Assembly: GCA_944739405.2 (NCBI GenBank) | Contig: OX123193.2 | Coordinates: 21,193,516 to 21,257,515 of the forward strand | Reading direction: 5' to 3' | DNA: 64,000 nt | Source of the DNA: Euclidia mi | Taxonomy: Eukaryota > Arthropoda > Insecta > Lepidoptera > Erebidae | Part shown: positions 11,182-22,432 of the stretch, piece after piece | Numbering within the stretch: position 1 is the first letter of the stretch | Layout of the letters: each line of letters begins with the position of its first letter | Position numbers and translations under genes: made by a program | Notes under the pieces: model-generated | Database searches by the model: none | Told to the model about the DNA's origin: nothing | What the model saw: only the letters and a program-made list of their open reading frames with translations

Positions 11182-12079
11182 ATTACTTAATGATAGACAG
11201 CATTTAGGTATTTTTAACATAATTTTATTGAGAGAAATTGAAACGCTATTGTATGTTGCTACTTTAACACTGCTTCATAATCATAATACCAAACCATTTT
11301 ATCAGTTCCTCAAAGACGTTTAAAAGTCTAATGCTCAATTCATTACCTAATCTAAGCAAGTATTTTAAATACCTTACAGGCTGTATTGCTTCGTCAAGCT
11401 GTCGCTGTATCAAATCAGTACAATATTTCCGTAAGAAACTAAAATAATACGAAAATATTGAGCAATTTTCTTAGTTTACCTTTCTTGAAGTACCGAAGTT
11501 CGTTGTTCCGATATTTCGAGTCGCGACCCTCGGAATGAGCGGCACAAAATCTGAGCCACATGTGCGCTATTTATAGTTCATGGGACTCTGACATATGTTC
11601 GCTATCGTTTAGAAATAAGCGAATTCTAGTTGTAAATAAGCGATATCGATATAGCAAAGAAAACAGTTCGAAGAAAGTAATATAATTATAACAAAGCATT
11701 ACATTAAGTCAGCTTTGATAATATCATGTTGAATAATTTACCTACTCTTTTTGAATATACGCTTTAATAATTAAAATGTTTGTAAACTACTTAGAGCATA
11801 CCATCTCAACTTGTCAAGTCTCTGAAAGAGCTTCTTCTTATTCTAGAGTAATTTGAAATGAAAATCCAGTAGAAATCCGGGCACAAGTATTATTGAAATT
11901 TATAATATTTCGTCCATTAAAGAATAACATTTTATTGTATACGATTCAAGAACGTCGTATGCAGAACTAACTGATTGCCATAGTTTAATGATAGTAAAAC
12001 TGCACGTATGGCATAGTGGCTTATGCTGTCGAAGTTGAACGTAACCGGTGTTGTGGATTCGATTTCCATACGAGGCAAC
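11182..12079. other. unassigned stretch
   Basis: No domain, tail or inverted repeat that I can recognise. Short frames appear to be chance. Confidence 0.4.
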
Positions 12080-12412
12080 ACTTTCGGTGAGCACAACTTT
12101 TTTTTTTATGTTAATAAGCGGCAAACGAGCAGACGGATTGCCTGATGGTAAGCAATTACCGCCGCCCATGGACACAAGCAACACCACAGGAGTCACGAGT
12201 GCGTTGCCGCCCCTTGGGGTTGGAAATGGGGATAGGATGAGGAGTGTGATGAGGGAGAAGGGGGTAAGGGCCTCCGGCACTCTCACTCACCGAACAAAAC
12301 GCAACAGTTTAGGTACCGTTACTTTACGTCGATTTTCTGTGAGAGGGTAGTACTTCCCCGGTCGAGACGGCCCATTCATGCTGAAATCAGCAAGGCTCTA
12401 CTACCTATAAAC
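12080..12412 (+). repeat. interspersed lepidopteran-type repeat, longest copy
   Basis: Starts after a T run, with GGCAAACGAGCAGACGGAT, CTGATGGTAAGCAATTACCG, CCGCCCATGGACAC and GTGCGTTGCCG blocks, then TTACTTTACGTCG, CTGTGAGAGGG, and CGGCCCATTCATGC near the end. Parts recur in reverse orientation at 16003-16085 and 17079-17135, which shows it is one family. I recall the first blocks as common in moth and butterfly genomes. It is non-coding. Confidence 0.6.
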
Positions 12413-12475
12413 TTATTGCTTCTAGTCTAACTCTATTAGAAATACAATTAATACCAAGTCTTACTCTATATATAT

Positions 12476-12846
12476 AGGGTGTAAAAAGACCCTTAACGAA
12501 AACTATTATACCAATCATTACGAACATTTTTTACTTCGGCACCATACCTGGGAAATTACTGGTTCAGGAGATATTGAGGCTCAAACTTACTATGGAAGTT
12601 TTGTAATTAGGTACAAAATCCATGTAATTACCATGCCAACCTGTTCTATGGATGTCCTATGCACCCATGGATAAGTAAGTATTTTGAAAATTGTACGCGC
12701 ACAATTTCAATTGCGGCTTAAAAAATGTGATTTTTTGAAAAAAAAAAACATTTCTCAAGTTTTATTTTTGCTTAGTATGATTTGGCATGATGTCCAAAAC
12801 GAGTAGACTTCGGCTTGGTGATGGGTCTTGAGACAACCTGTATATG
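12476..12846. repeat. MITE-like element with AGGGTGT/CACCCTGT-type ends, copy 1
   Basis: Shares long blocks with 19046-19381: ACTTCGGCACCATACCTGGG, AAATTACTGGTTCAGGAGAT near the left, and CTTCGGCTTGGTGATGGGTC near the right. In this copy the right end is degraded (ACAACCTGTATA instead of ACACCCTGTATA). No open frame. Confidence 0.6.
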
Positions 12847-15239
12847 TACCTATATTTTTTTTTGTTACTAGTAACATGTTTTTGCCGACTATCCTGCAAA
12901 ATGTCTGTTGTTACTTTAAATGTTTTAACTTGTTATCTACTGTATATTTTAACTTGTTAAAATATAATTTCTTTAATAAGAATATCGTCATGGACGTTAT
13001 TTAATCTCAATTTGTTGCCCACGAAATATTCAAAACAAACAAAGTTACGTATAAACATTTTCATGTACTTACCAGCCAGTACCTAACAATGTTTAAAGAT
13101 TTTTAGGTGCTTAGCCTTCAGAATATGATCTAACATTATTCTTTTGTTAGACACGTAGTCTCAACGTCAGCTTATTATCTGGTTAATGAATATGCTACAC
13201 ATGTTTACTTCATAAGTTTTAGTCAATTAATTTCTCATCTCATCACTAACTTATATTTCATACCATATATTTTTTTATGTACCTAGGCTTCTAAGCTTAT
13301 AATTACGGACTTTTTCTCACAACAACAAATTTAAGCTCATTATAACTAAGTCTAGTTATAACTCCTACAAACAAATTAAAGACTCCTACACTGGTTTCAG
13401 TGTCTCGCAAAATAAGTAGATAATAATTAATTCTTCTTGAGTTTCTAAAACAAATCCAGTGGGTTGAAAAGTAGAATGACCTTCTACTTCAGCTTAGTAT
13501 ACCAAATTATAAACTTGAATCATCTTTCGTGCCTACTTAAACATTTACTGAAATAATTTAAAATTAAAATTACAATTTTGTTTACGAATTTATGAATAAA
13601 CTTTAAGCCGCTAGGATTTCCATTGCTGTTTTAAATTTTAGTTAACATTCTAGTATCGATTGAGTACGGAAATGATTTTGTCTAAATTTATAAGGCTTTA
13701 TGTTTCAAATATAAATTCATTTAATTTATAGTTACTTAAAATGTGTTGAGTTCAGAAACTGTGTAATGAATACAAGATGGTACTATTTCGCATAAATTTA
13801 ATCAAATATTTAATTTTCATAAACAACAAAATAATAAGCTGTGTTGAGCTTTCAATAATTACTTTTTATAAAATGTCTACCATTTATTTGTTAGTATTGT
13901 TGTGTCTCGATTATATAGTATATTTATTAATATCTGATTACCCACTCAGTGTTATTCCACATACTTTCAAACTTGTTAAGATCTGATGATTCTGTCTATT
14001 ATATACCTATTTATCATTGAAATAGACAAGCTGAAGTAGAGTGGTGGTAAATATACGTGGACTTCGATATTAATCTAACTTAATTAATACCAGATGTACA
14101 TACCTCGCGCTGTCATCAGCATTTTATACCCTACCTCCCTAAATTTAAAAATTCAATAAAACAAAATAGGATCAAACTATATAAGTGAAAAGAAAAAAAA
14201 ACAGTAATCTGAGGAAAACGTGTTAATGGACCTATCCATTAGTTACTTCACAAAATGTTGAAATAAAAAAGTGAAACGAAAGAAGTACTTCACTCGGCCG
14301 TTTCGTATTTAAAGTCTGACCATATCCCGAAATATATGTTATAGATTTTATCAAATAAATCACACTAACAAATTATTCTAGCTAAGCTACAGTAATGGCA
14401 AACTGATTGGTAAGCGGAAAATCGCCACAGCTATCAACATTACCCGCATTTTCGTAATCCCAGTACTGTCACGTAACACAAAGCGATCCTAGCTGAATTA
14501 ACCATTCAATTAAAGTTCTTGCCTGTGACTCCATTAACAAATCCATTTCAATTTGAAAAGCTTCGTGATAAGCTCGCTCGCTCTGTGTCGATCGTGGTCG
14601 AATGCACTTGTCGCTATTGCTGGGACATTGAGGCGGGTCGTTGCGACACTAATACTGCGTTTGTTTATGCTTCGTTTACCGATCAGATCTGATGGTGAAT
14701 CAGTCATACTCATAATAGTAAAGCTTCGATGTAAATTTTTAGATGACAGCTTGATATTAAAATGCATAGCAAAGTGCTGAAATGTTAACACAAGATTTCT
14801 AAATAGCACAGTTTTTATTATAATATGACAAAATACAAAAAGTGATGACTGCTTTTATTGTTAAAATGTATGAAGCTGTAGTATTATTTGAGAAAAATAT
14901 AATCTAAGCAGTTTTTACTACAAAAGGTTCACTGTTTTGGTCTATATTAGCAACACTTACACCCATTGTTGTTATCCAGCTATACGAAAATGAAATAGCA
15001 CAAATGGAATGAAAGTAAAAGCTTATGAAAAATAAAAGAATGAACTCATAAATAATATAGGATAGTTCATAAAAAAATGTAGCACGGGTTAGAAAGAGAA
15101 GCAGATGTGTGTGGTCTAGATATAAGACACGTTACATTACACTTAAGTATATTTCTCCATCGTGTCTCAGTAAGCAGTTTATGGGAGAAACTGTGGCCGA
15201 GACCAACAAACTGATACGCAGAAGCACCACTGACTTTTC
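12847..15239. other. unassigned AT-rich stretch
   Basis: About 2.4 kb with no recognisable gene. The 60-90-codon open frames near 13777 and 14534-14809 lack any motif I know, and the latter overlaps another frame on the opposite strand, so I regard them as chance. Confidence 0.45.
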
Positions 15240-15303
15240 GGAGTTAAAGTGTAGTGTGAGCGAAGAGAGGCCCGTACTCAGCAATGGGTCAGATTATGCA
15301 AGG
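15240..15303 (+). repeat. solo LINE 3' tail
   Basis: GAGCGAAGAGAGGCCCGTAC followed by TCAGCAATGGGTCAG resembles the conserved C-terminal coding end of another RTE-like LINE family. It directly abuts the MITE at 15304. Confidence 0.45.
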
Positions 15304-15459
15304 CTTATTATAAATTGTCTTTCGGGATATATACCACGTACCTTTGTTTGTAGTAACCGGATGTACATCCGTGAACATGGCGCTTGCAACAGTGCCGAAA
15401 TATCGGTTACTCCAAAAAAAAGTACGTGGTATATATCCCGAAAGACAATTTAAAATAAG
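15304..15459. mobile_element. MITE with 38-bp inverted repeats
   Basis: The left arm 15304-15341 and right arm 15422-15459 are reverse complements with one mismatch (15310); the inner 30 bp are perfect. Key blocks are TTGTCTTTCGGGATATATAC and its complement. The centre holds a second palindrome, GGATGTACATCC (near 15359). The whole 156-bp unit can fold on itself. No protein is encoded; superfamily unknown. Confidence 0.85.
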
Positions 15460-16002
15460 AATAAATGACCACGAAAGTTCAAATTCCTATATTATGCAGG
15501 GCTAATAATGATGATGTATTTCCAACTGATTTAAGAACCAACAAGATATAAAAATCATTTTGGACATCGTTTCTTGCTACCTTGCAGGCACATTTCGAAT
15601 CTGTCCTTGAATAACTTTAGTAAGTCTATAGGAAAAAGCTATTTTATTATCCTTTCTTTGCATAAAATAGCTAACGGCTATTAAATTTCTACGCTTTATT
15701 AAGGAAACAAATTGATGCAAAGTTCTGTTATATACAGCCACGATTATTAGATGTCTCAATGTCTCTTCGTCTGTGTATGGGTCTGCGAAACAATGGCAGA
15801 TGTCTGATCGCTGCAGTGAACGCAATCGCTGCCCGTGACGTAATTGTTTCAGTTTTCGACCTACTTTCTATTGTTCAATGACCCTCGCATGCTCTCCAAG
15901 GTCTTGCCAGCGGCGTATTATAGCCATTTCATTAACTAAGTTTGTAGATACGTATTATTGAGGTGTTTTTCTTATGCCCGACCTGTTTGTGTAGGTAGCC
16001 TT
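15460..16002. other. unassigned stretch
   Basis: An 82-codon minus-strand frame (15825 to 15577) has LRHLIIVAVYNRTLHQF and other segments with no clear match. No firm gene call. Confidence 0.4.
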
Positions 16003-16085
16003 GTTGATTTGAACATGAATGGGCCGGCTCGACCATAGTTTACACGCTCTCACAGAATAATGACGTAAAGGAATAACACGTTCGC
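16003..16085 (-). repeat. fragment of the 12080-12412 repeat family
   Basis: In reverse complement it aligns with 12318-12410: TTCCTTTACGTCA, TTCTGTGAGAGCG, GGTCGAGCCGGCCCATTCATG. Orientation is opposite to the longest copy. Confidence 0.65.
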
Positions 16086-16137
16086 GGACACTCAACCGTA
16101 TTTTCCAACCCTACTTTGACACTTAATTTTTGTATGA

Positions 16138-16276
16138 AATGCTATAGACGCACCGTCACTGGTAAAAAGGACTAAGTACATACCTAAAGTCGCAACTGCT
16201 GTAGCCTTCGCCTGCTTAAGCCGTTTCATCGCCAACCATATACATAAGACGCACCGTACGCACCGTCTATAGCATT
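16138..16276. repeat. small MITE-like inverted repeat
   Basis: AATGCTATAGACG at 16138-16150 is the reverse complement of CGTCTATAGCATT at 16264-16276. The interior repeats ACGCACCGT several times. 139 bp, non-coding. Confidence 0.6.
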
Positions 16277-17078
16277 CGACTGCATAGCATGCACTTATAG
16301 CAAAGGTGTCATTACTCTTTTACTACGCAACTACATAGCAATTAAGACCAGGTTTAACAGCAAACTCACTGCCATCAGACGAAACTTTGTAGTTAATTTA
16401 GCTTGAACAACGATACTTTAGTAGGTCCAAACTATACACAAATACCTATCCCATAATACAGAAATTTAGACAAATTTGTAGTTAATATCGTATCGTATGT
16501 TTGTTTATACTGTCGTATTATTATCATATTATTTCTTACATATTAGTGATCTATTAGATTTATTCAGTTAGAAAAATCAAATAAACTCACTACTGCAGCA
16601 CAACAAAAAGTACGTGCGAAAAATGTTAGAGCAGTTCCACTCCTTGGGATACTCGCCGACCAGCTGAACCAATTGCCATACAATTCTCGCTGCTATGACA
16701 GACGCGTCAGTGTGCAAGCGCACACAGATAGTGACGAGTAGCGTCACGTTTGACGTAAAAAGAGATATTATAGGACACCTAGCGATTTGAAACTTTTTAT
16801 TTGGGGGCACTTAATAACAAAATATAGGATAAAAGTATAGGAAATCGTCTGCTAAAGCCGTTGTGCCATTGGAGCGCGAAAGAAATCTACGGCTGTAGCC
16901 GGCGCGTCACCCTGAGTAAATTAGTGAAGACTGCTATAACCGTCGTGTCCGCGAACGTGATTAACTATATTGTTGCGATTCGTTCGGTGAGTGAAAGCGC
17001 TGAAGGTACGTCCTTTTTTCTTCCCCTTATTTCGCTATTCCTCTTATTTAAAAAAAGATCTCTTATCCAAAAGATCGG
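16277..17078. other. unassigned stretch
   Basis: No recognisable gene. Short frames near 16577-16810 and 16861-17133 lack known motifs. Confidence 0.4.
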
Positions 17079-17135
17079 CAACGCACTTGTGGCTCTTCTG
17101 GTGTCCATAAGCGGTAGCAATCGCTTACCATGAGG
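17079..17135 (-). repeat. fragment of the 12080-12412 repeat family
   Basis: GCAACGCACTTGTGGCTC, then TGGTGTCCATAAGCGG and CGCTTACCATGAGG are the reverse complement of the early blocks of the longest copy. Confidence 0.6.
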
Positions 17136-17598
17136 CGATATATATAGACGATTATCTCCTCTTACATAAATAAAATACTGGTATACACGCGACTCCTGTT
17201 AATAATGCTTTCAAATAATCAATATCACTTTAGTTGAACTTACAATGTATCGTAAATATAAACACGACCTTATGGCACAGTTCCCACGATGCTGAGAAAG
17301 TACTACTTCGATCATCGGTCTCATAAGCATTCAGAACCTCGCTTAACAATAAATGCGCTATGATGCTTAATTTAGGATCATAAAAAGACATTAGATGGCA
17401 CCACAGGCCCGAGACCCTATAGTTTATTCATGAGTGTGATAGATAATTCTGATATATATGTTTCTATAAAATGTTAAAACAATTATATTTTAAGTATAAA
17501 ATGTATTATGAATTAGTTTTGTAATAAAACATTGTATTTCAATCTGCACGTGGCGACGAAACGTCATATCCCCACTTGGTGAGCGCTTTGTTCACTAG

Positions 17599-17635
17599 TA
17601 TAAAAGGCAGACCGCTACGAAGCGACACTCAGTTG
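17599..17635 (+). promoter_or_regulatory. TATA plus arthropod initiator (candidate core promoter)
   Basis: TATAAAAG at 17599-17606 is followed by TCAGTT with its A at 17631, a spacing of 32 bp, which is the classic arthropod TATA/Inr arrangement. No obvious coding region follows, so it may be the promoter of a solo LTR or of an unrecognised transcript. Confidence 0.45.
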
Positions 17636-17743
17636 TCTCCCGGCAGTCGAAGTGTAAACATCAGACGAACAGGTGTTGCCAATTCTAAATAGACAAATTG
17701 GTTTGACATTTGACAGTTGACAGGGTCAAACGGGTAAATAGAG

Positions 17744-17770
17744 TATAAAATGTGAACAGACTGTTCAGTT
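17744..17770 (+). promoter_or_regulatory. second TATA/initiator pair
   Basis: TATAAAA at 17744-17750 and TTCAGTT with A at 17767. The 23-bp spacing is a little short. It lies about 140 bp after the first pair; an LTR or duplicated promoter is possible. Confidence 0.3.
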
Positions 17771-19045
17771 CTGCCCCGGCAACTGCTAACTAAGGTACGA
17801 TATAATTCTAACTTTTATATTATTGTGTTGTTCCTAATAATGTGTTTCACAATTCTTTATTGCTATTGTGGTGTTATTTAGAGTATTGTCAATATAGACA
17901 ATGTATAGTTAATGTAATAATATAGCGTAGCAATTATATAATGGATATTGTGGGTGGTTTCGTCAGTTGTGAGATGTTAAAGTTCAGATCTTGGGGTATC
18001 ATATAGTACAGAGTCGAATTATATGCTGAGATACAAGTCGTGTCTATTATATACATCGTGTGGTGAATATTTCAGTAGTAAATATTTAATACACCTATAG
18101 TAAATATATCTGTGGTGAATATTACTATGCTAATCTATTGTATTAAGGTAATAGCTATTTTTATAATATTGAACTACCCACAATCTTGCTATCCGATATA
18201 ATAATATGTATTGATTGTACCGCTTTTATAAACGATAATTATAACTATTAAAAGAATGGCCAAGAGTTTTCTCGCCACGTTTTTTCTCTTGGTTCTATGC
18301 CTTTGCTTTGCGAACGTGGCGCTAAATGTAAATGTAGAATCAGAACTTAAGATTTTAAAATATACACTTGTGACAAGCTGAATAAATGAAAGTAAGATTT
18401 GATAGTTGTATCTTTTATTTTCCGAACACCTGACAAATAAGCACTTTAATAATACATATAGGCCGTATACCTTGTATCTATATATATATATTATGCCCAC
18501 ACTATCAAGTGCGTAGAAAATACTGGACGAGGGAATGTCCCTTGTTGATACAACACGTAAAGTTCTACCACAAATTACACGCTCGTTTTATTAATGCCAG
18601 GAAAATACTTTTCGATCATATTATGGTCTTAGTACAAGTTTGCTTAATATTAAAGTCTTAGGATACTTCTCAATTGAAATATTGAAACTAATGTACACCA
18701 AAGTGTACTCCGTAGCTGTTTCGTAGCACGTCGTAGACGATGTATTTCGACGTAGTAGCGTAGCGACTTGCTACATATATGTACGTAGCGTCTATATTAA
18801 CAACGCACGAAAACGAACGGAAAACTACAAACACAATCATGTATTGTATTCAATAGTAACTTCATATTATTTCACAACTGATACAACATAATAAGAAAAA
18901 TAAGTCCCGAATTAAAGCGCTTTTTCGAATAAAAGTGAACAGCTTGAATTTATTCATATTTTAGTCGGGTATTTTACATTTTATCTATATTTTGTTTTTA
19001 TTTTTATTTTTGTATGATTTGGTAGTTCTAGGTACTTCCTCTGTA
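17771..19045. other. unassigned stretch
   Basis: No gene recognised. Near 18710-18800 the sequence is rich in CGTAGC/GTAGCG words. The minus-strand frame at 18189-18500 has no known motif. Confidence 0.4.
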
Positions 19046-19381
19046 CAGGGTGTAAAAAAGTGAAATACCATGTTGTACCAATCACTATGCACATTTTTTA
19101 CTTCGGCACCATACCTGGGAAATTACTGGTTCAGGAGATATTGACAATTACAAAATCGATGCATTTGCCCCGCCAATATGTTTTTTAGATGCCTTATAAC
19201 CCCATGGATAAGTAGGTATTTCGAGCATTGCACGCGCGCGCTTTTAATTGCGGTTGAAAAAATGTGAAAACTCAAACAATATCGATTCCCAGGTATTATT
19301 TTTGGTTAGTATGACTTGGCATGATGTCCACAACGAGTAAACTTCGGCTTGGTGATGGGTCTTGTGACACCCTGTATATAG
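19046..19381. mobile_element. MITE-like element with TACAGGGTGT ends, copy 2
   Basis: TACAGGGTGT at the left and ACACCCTGTA at the right are perfect 10-bp inverted ends. The interior matches 12476-12846 in long blocks. About 335 bp, no coding capacity. Its right end (from 19343) is also copied into 20647 onward. Confidence 0.7.
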
Positions 19382-19701
19382 AACTTTATATCATGAGTAT
19401 GTCCGTTACCTAACTTCGGCGAATCGAGACGTGTGTTGAATAATATTATGAAGCCGTGCCTTATCGGTTTGGGTGTGATATAACATATTTCTATACATAT
19501 GTATATACATTACTCGGTTACGTGATTATGTCTGTAGGTACGTTGCGAGAGAAAATCTACTTATGTTTATAACAGAGTGAGTACACAATCCATTTATTAT
19601 TAAATTGCTAGTACTATAAATACTAGACATAGAAATTTTTCAAGTAAGTTGTGGTCTCAACCATTGTTTCGGCGAATATTAATTTGATATTTTCTCATAG
19701 G

Positions 19702-20104
19702 TGTAACAAAGGAGACCTTCCAGGTGTCCACTGTAACGTTATCCCTACTTAGGGTGTGTTTAAATGAGAAAGGTGGTTAAATGTTACAATAAAAATTTAT
19801 TTATTTCTCAAGTAAATCTAAAACATCATTTAGCAAGCGTTTCACTAGCAAAAAATTACAAAAAAAAATTTATTGGCAAAGGTTTTAACAGGGTCGCGTG
19901 ATTCGGCGATGGTAAAGGTTTTGTTGAGGGTCCTGCTGCCGGTTCGTCCAGGAGAGGTGGTCACTTAGCTCGTCTCCGGTTCGCCAGATGAAAAGGGGAG
20001 AGCGCAGCCAGCGTTTGAGTATTTATAGCAGCTCGAGGTGCGGTGGGGGCGAAGATGCAGGCGGCCGGGAGGCGGTGTCATCACGACGTCACAGCGATGT
20101 CACA
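19702..20104 (-). repeat. 3' LTR of the non-coding element
   Basis: TGTAACAAAGG to GATGTCACA on the plus strand. Its GC-rich half (about 19980-20080) includes GACGTCA CRE-like words. It differs from the partner LTR at several sites, for example GGAGACC against GGTGACC. Confidence 0.85.
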
Positions 20105-20106
20105 CA

Positions 20107-20148
20107 CTCCCCCCATTAGGCCAGAATTTTCCCAGAGGGAAAATTCTG
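20107..20148 (-). promoter_or_regulatory. polypurine tract and adjacent 12-bp hairpin
   Basis: GGGGGGAG on the minus strand (20114-20107) would prime plus-strand DNA synthesis. Just before it, CAGAATTTTCCC and GGGAAAATTCTG (20122-20133 and 20137-20148) form a perfect stem with a 3-nt AGA loop. Confidence 0.6.
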
Positions 20149-20237
20149 TGGCTGGTAGGCGGCCACTGCATTCCGGGACCCTGAAACAGATGAGTGGTGG
20201 TGGTATTAGTAGGTTAAATACAAGGCAACTATTAACC

Positions 20238-20256
20238 CTGAAAAAGAAAAAAAACA
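20238..20256 (-). promoter_or_regulatory. candidate splice acceptor
   Basis: On the minus strand a pyrimidine run TTTTTTTTCTTTTTCAG precedes GG, a strong acceptor. A weaker acceptor (CTGTTTCAG) follows near 20181. It pairs with the donor at 23750. Confidence 0.45.
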
Positions 20257-20646
20257 AGTATAACCCTCGACCATTCATACGTCACCAAGCATTGAACGTT
20301 CCTATTACCTGACATACATCACATTCAAAAGGCCCACACACAATCATACGTATGAACAAGCCAGCATTCATTCCCGATGCGAGTCGTATTCATTATAATA
20401 CACGACGCGCGAAGAGGTATTATACGTGAGTTTTAGAGCAAATAGCCACCCAGTCTATGTTGGTAGGCACCACCTGACAACCCGGGTTCGATAGGTGAAA
20501 TTAATTGAAAATGTATAAGTCCTAAACCAATATTACGATCTTACTATATTACGATACTAACAATCATACGATTAGTTGGCAATATTACAAACAAATTGCT
20601 CATTAACGCGCTCGATGCGAATTGTAAAAGCAAAAAAAAGTGTTCA

Positions 20647-21178
20647 TTCGGCTTGGTGATGGGTCTTGTGACACCCTGTATATAGAACTTTATATCATGA
20701 GTATGTCCGTTACCTAACTTCGGCGAATCGAGACGTGTGTTGAATAATATTATGAAGCCGTGCCTTATCGGTTTGGGTGTAATATAACATATTTCTATAC
20801 ATATGTATATACATTACTCGGTTACGTGATTATGTCTGTAGGTACGTTGCGAGAGAAAATCTACTTATGTTTATAACAGAGTGAGTACACAATCCATTTA
20901 TTATTAAATTGCTAGTACTATAAATACTAGACATAGAAATGTTTCAAGTAAGTTGTGGTCTCAACCATTGTTTCGGCGGATATTAATTTGATATTTTCTC
21001 ATAGGTGTAACAAAGGAGACCTTCCAGGTGTCCACTGTAACGTTATCCCTACTTAGGGTGTGTTTAAATGAGAAAGGTGGTTAAATGTTACAATAAAAAT
21101 TGATTTATTTCTCAAGTAAATCTAAAACATCATTTAGCAAGCGTTTCACTAGCAAAAAATTACTAAAAAAAAATTATT
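20647..21178 (+). repeat. local copy of 19343-19877 inserted inside the LTR element
   Basis: About 530 bp repeat the end of the upstream MITE, the host flank, and the first 175 bp of the LTR, with a few base changes. The insertion is flanked by a direct repeat of about 40 bp of the element's interior beginning CGCTCGATGCG (20609 and 21179). The pattern suggests template switching rather than transposition. Confidence 0.8.
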
Positions 21179-21466
21179 CGCTCGATGCGAATTGTAAAAG
21201 CAAAAAAAAAGTGTTCATTATAATTAAGTATAAAGTGTAATACACTGTTTTGAGCCGAGTAATCGGCTGACATAAACAAGTGAGTCGTAACTGCGCAGCT
21301 GCGCCGCGTTCCATTGCCGCGACTCAAGGACAACATATAATCATAAACATGATACAATAGCCATTAGCGGCAAATACACAATTCGAGATAGGTTATAGTG
21401 ACTAATATATCACCGAAGTAGACAATCGATGACATAGTATACACAACAGTAGCTAAAAAAAACAGG

Positions 21467-21530
21467 CGAGAATCGAACTAACAGACCGATCAGACAACAG
21501 CTTTTTAACCACTGAGCCATGAGGAAAAAA
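21467..21530 (-). repeat. tRNA-like sequence (SINE head or pseudo-tRNA)
   Basis: On the minus strand: A-box-like TGGCTCAGTGG, then B-box-like GTTCGATTC about 40 bases later. No clean cloverleaf could be verified. Confidence 0.4.
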
Positions 21531-22228
21531 ATGTTTGATTACGATTAGTCATAACTGGTCATTCTATATGTAACAAGATAATTGGGTACATGATTTAGCT
21601 GTAATTAGGAATTAAAGATTTTTATACTATTTGAAACAAAGTGTTAAGTTATTTTAGTGATTAGATCATTAGCGATGAGCACCAATCATTACATTCTTAA
21701 ACTTTGTAGTGAGTTAATTTAAGATATTTTATATGGAAATCACCAAGAGAAACATATCTGATATTTATATAGTTATGTTAAATTAGATAGTTATCAGATA
21801 GTTGGATAATTAGTTAGATAAATAACAGATTGTGCAACAATATTAAGTTAAGAAAACCTCTTCGACAATTTATAACAGTAATAACTATTCATGTTTTATG
21901 TTAGCATGTTTATATAAATCATTAACACAACACAAATTCACACAATGCGTCATCTTGCGAGCTTCAACTCGGAAACAATAGCACTATTGTTGGCCTTCAC
22001 AAATAATTATGTAGGTAATTATAACTTCGCATATACATGCGTCTTACATTGTTGTTAATGACACTGTACCCAATCGTTTATAAAAACATTTATGCTATAA
22101 TAGAATAAGATTTAATTATTTTATTCAGCTTTTAGATTAAAATAAACGACGGTGAAATACGAAATGGTATTATCTTTAACTTGTAAATCAATTAATTTGC
22201 TTTAGTTATTAAAGCATATAAACCATTG

Positions 22229-22432
22229 ATTTATGTAGAAATACCCACATTAGTTATTTAAGTATTGAAATTATTTCTTTAATTTATATGTACAACAGCC
22301 ACTTTAGTTATTTAATGAGGTATAAATATTATTTATTTGATTCATATGTAAATAGCCACTTATTTATTCAAGAATAGAAGTTATTGATTCAATTTATGTG
22401 CAAATACCCACTTTAGTTAAAGTTAGTTTCAA
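22229..22432. repeat. about four degenerate tandem units of 50-60 bp
   Basis: Units share ATTTATGT/ATTTATATGT, then CCCACTTTAG or GCCACTTTAG, then TTATTTAA. They lie inside the non-coding LTR element. Confidence 0.55.

Noticed and set aside
10896..11323. Open frames of 63-103 codons
   Set aside because: They run through the hairpin and the repeat terminus; no protein features.
22229..22432. CRISPR-like array
   Set aside because: The units are degenerate, lack distinct spacers and lie in a eukaryotic LTR element.
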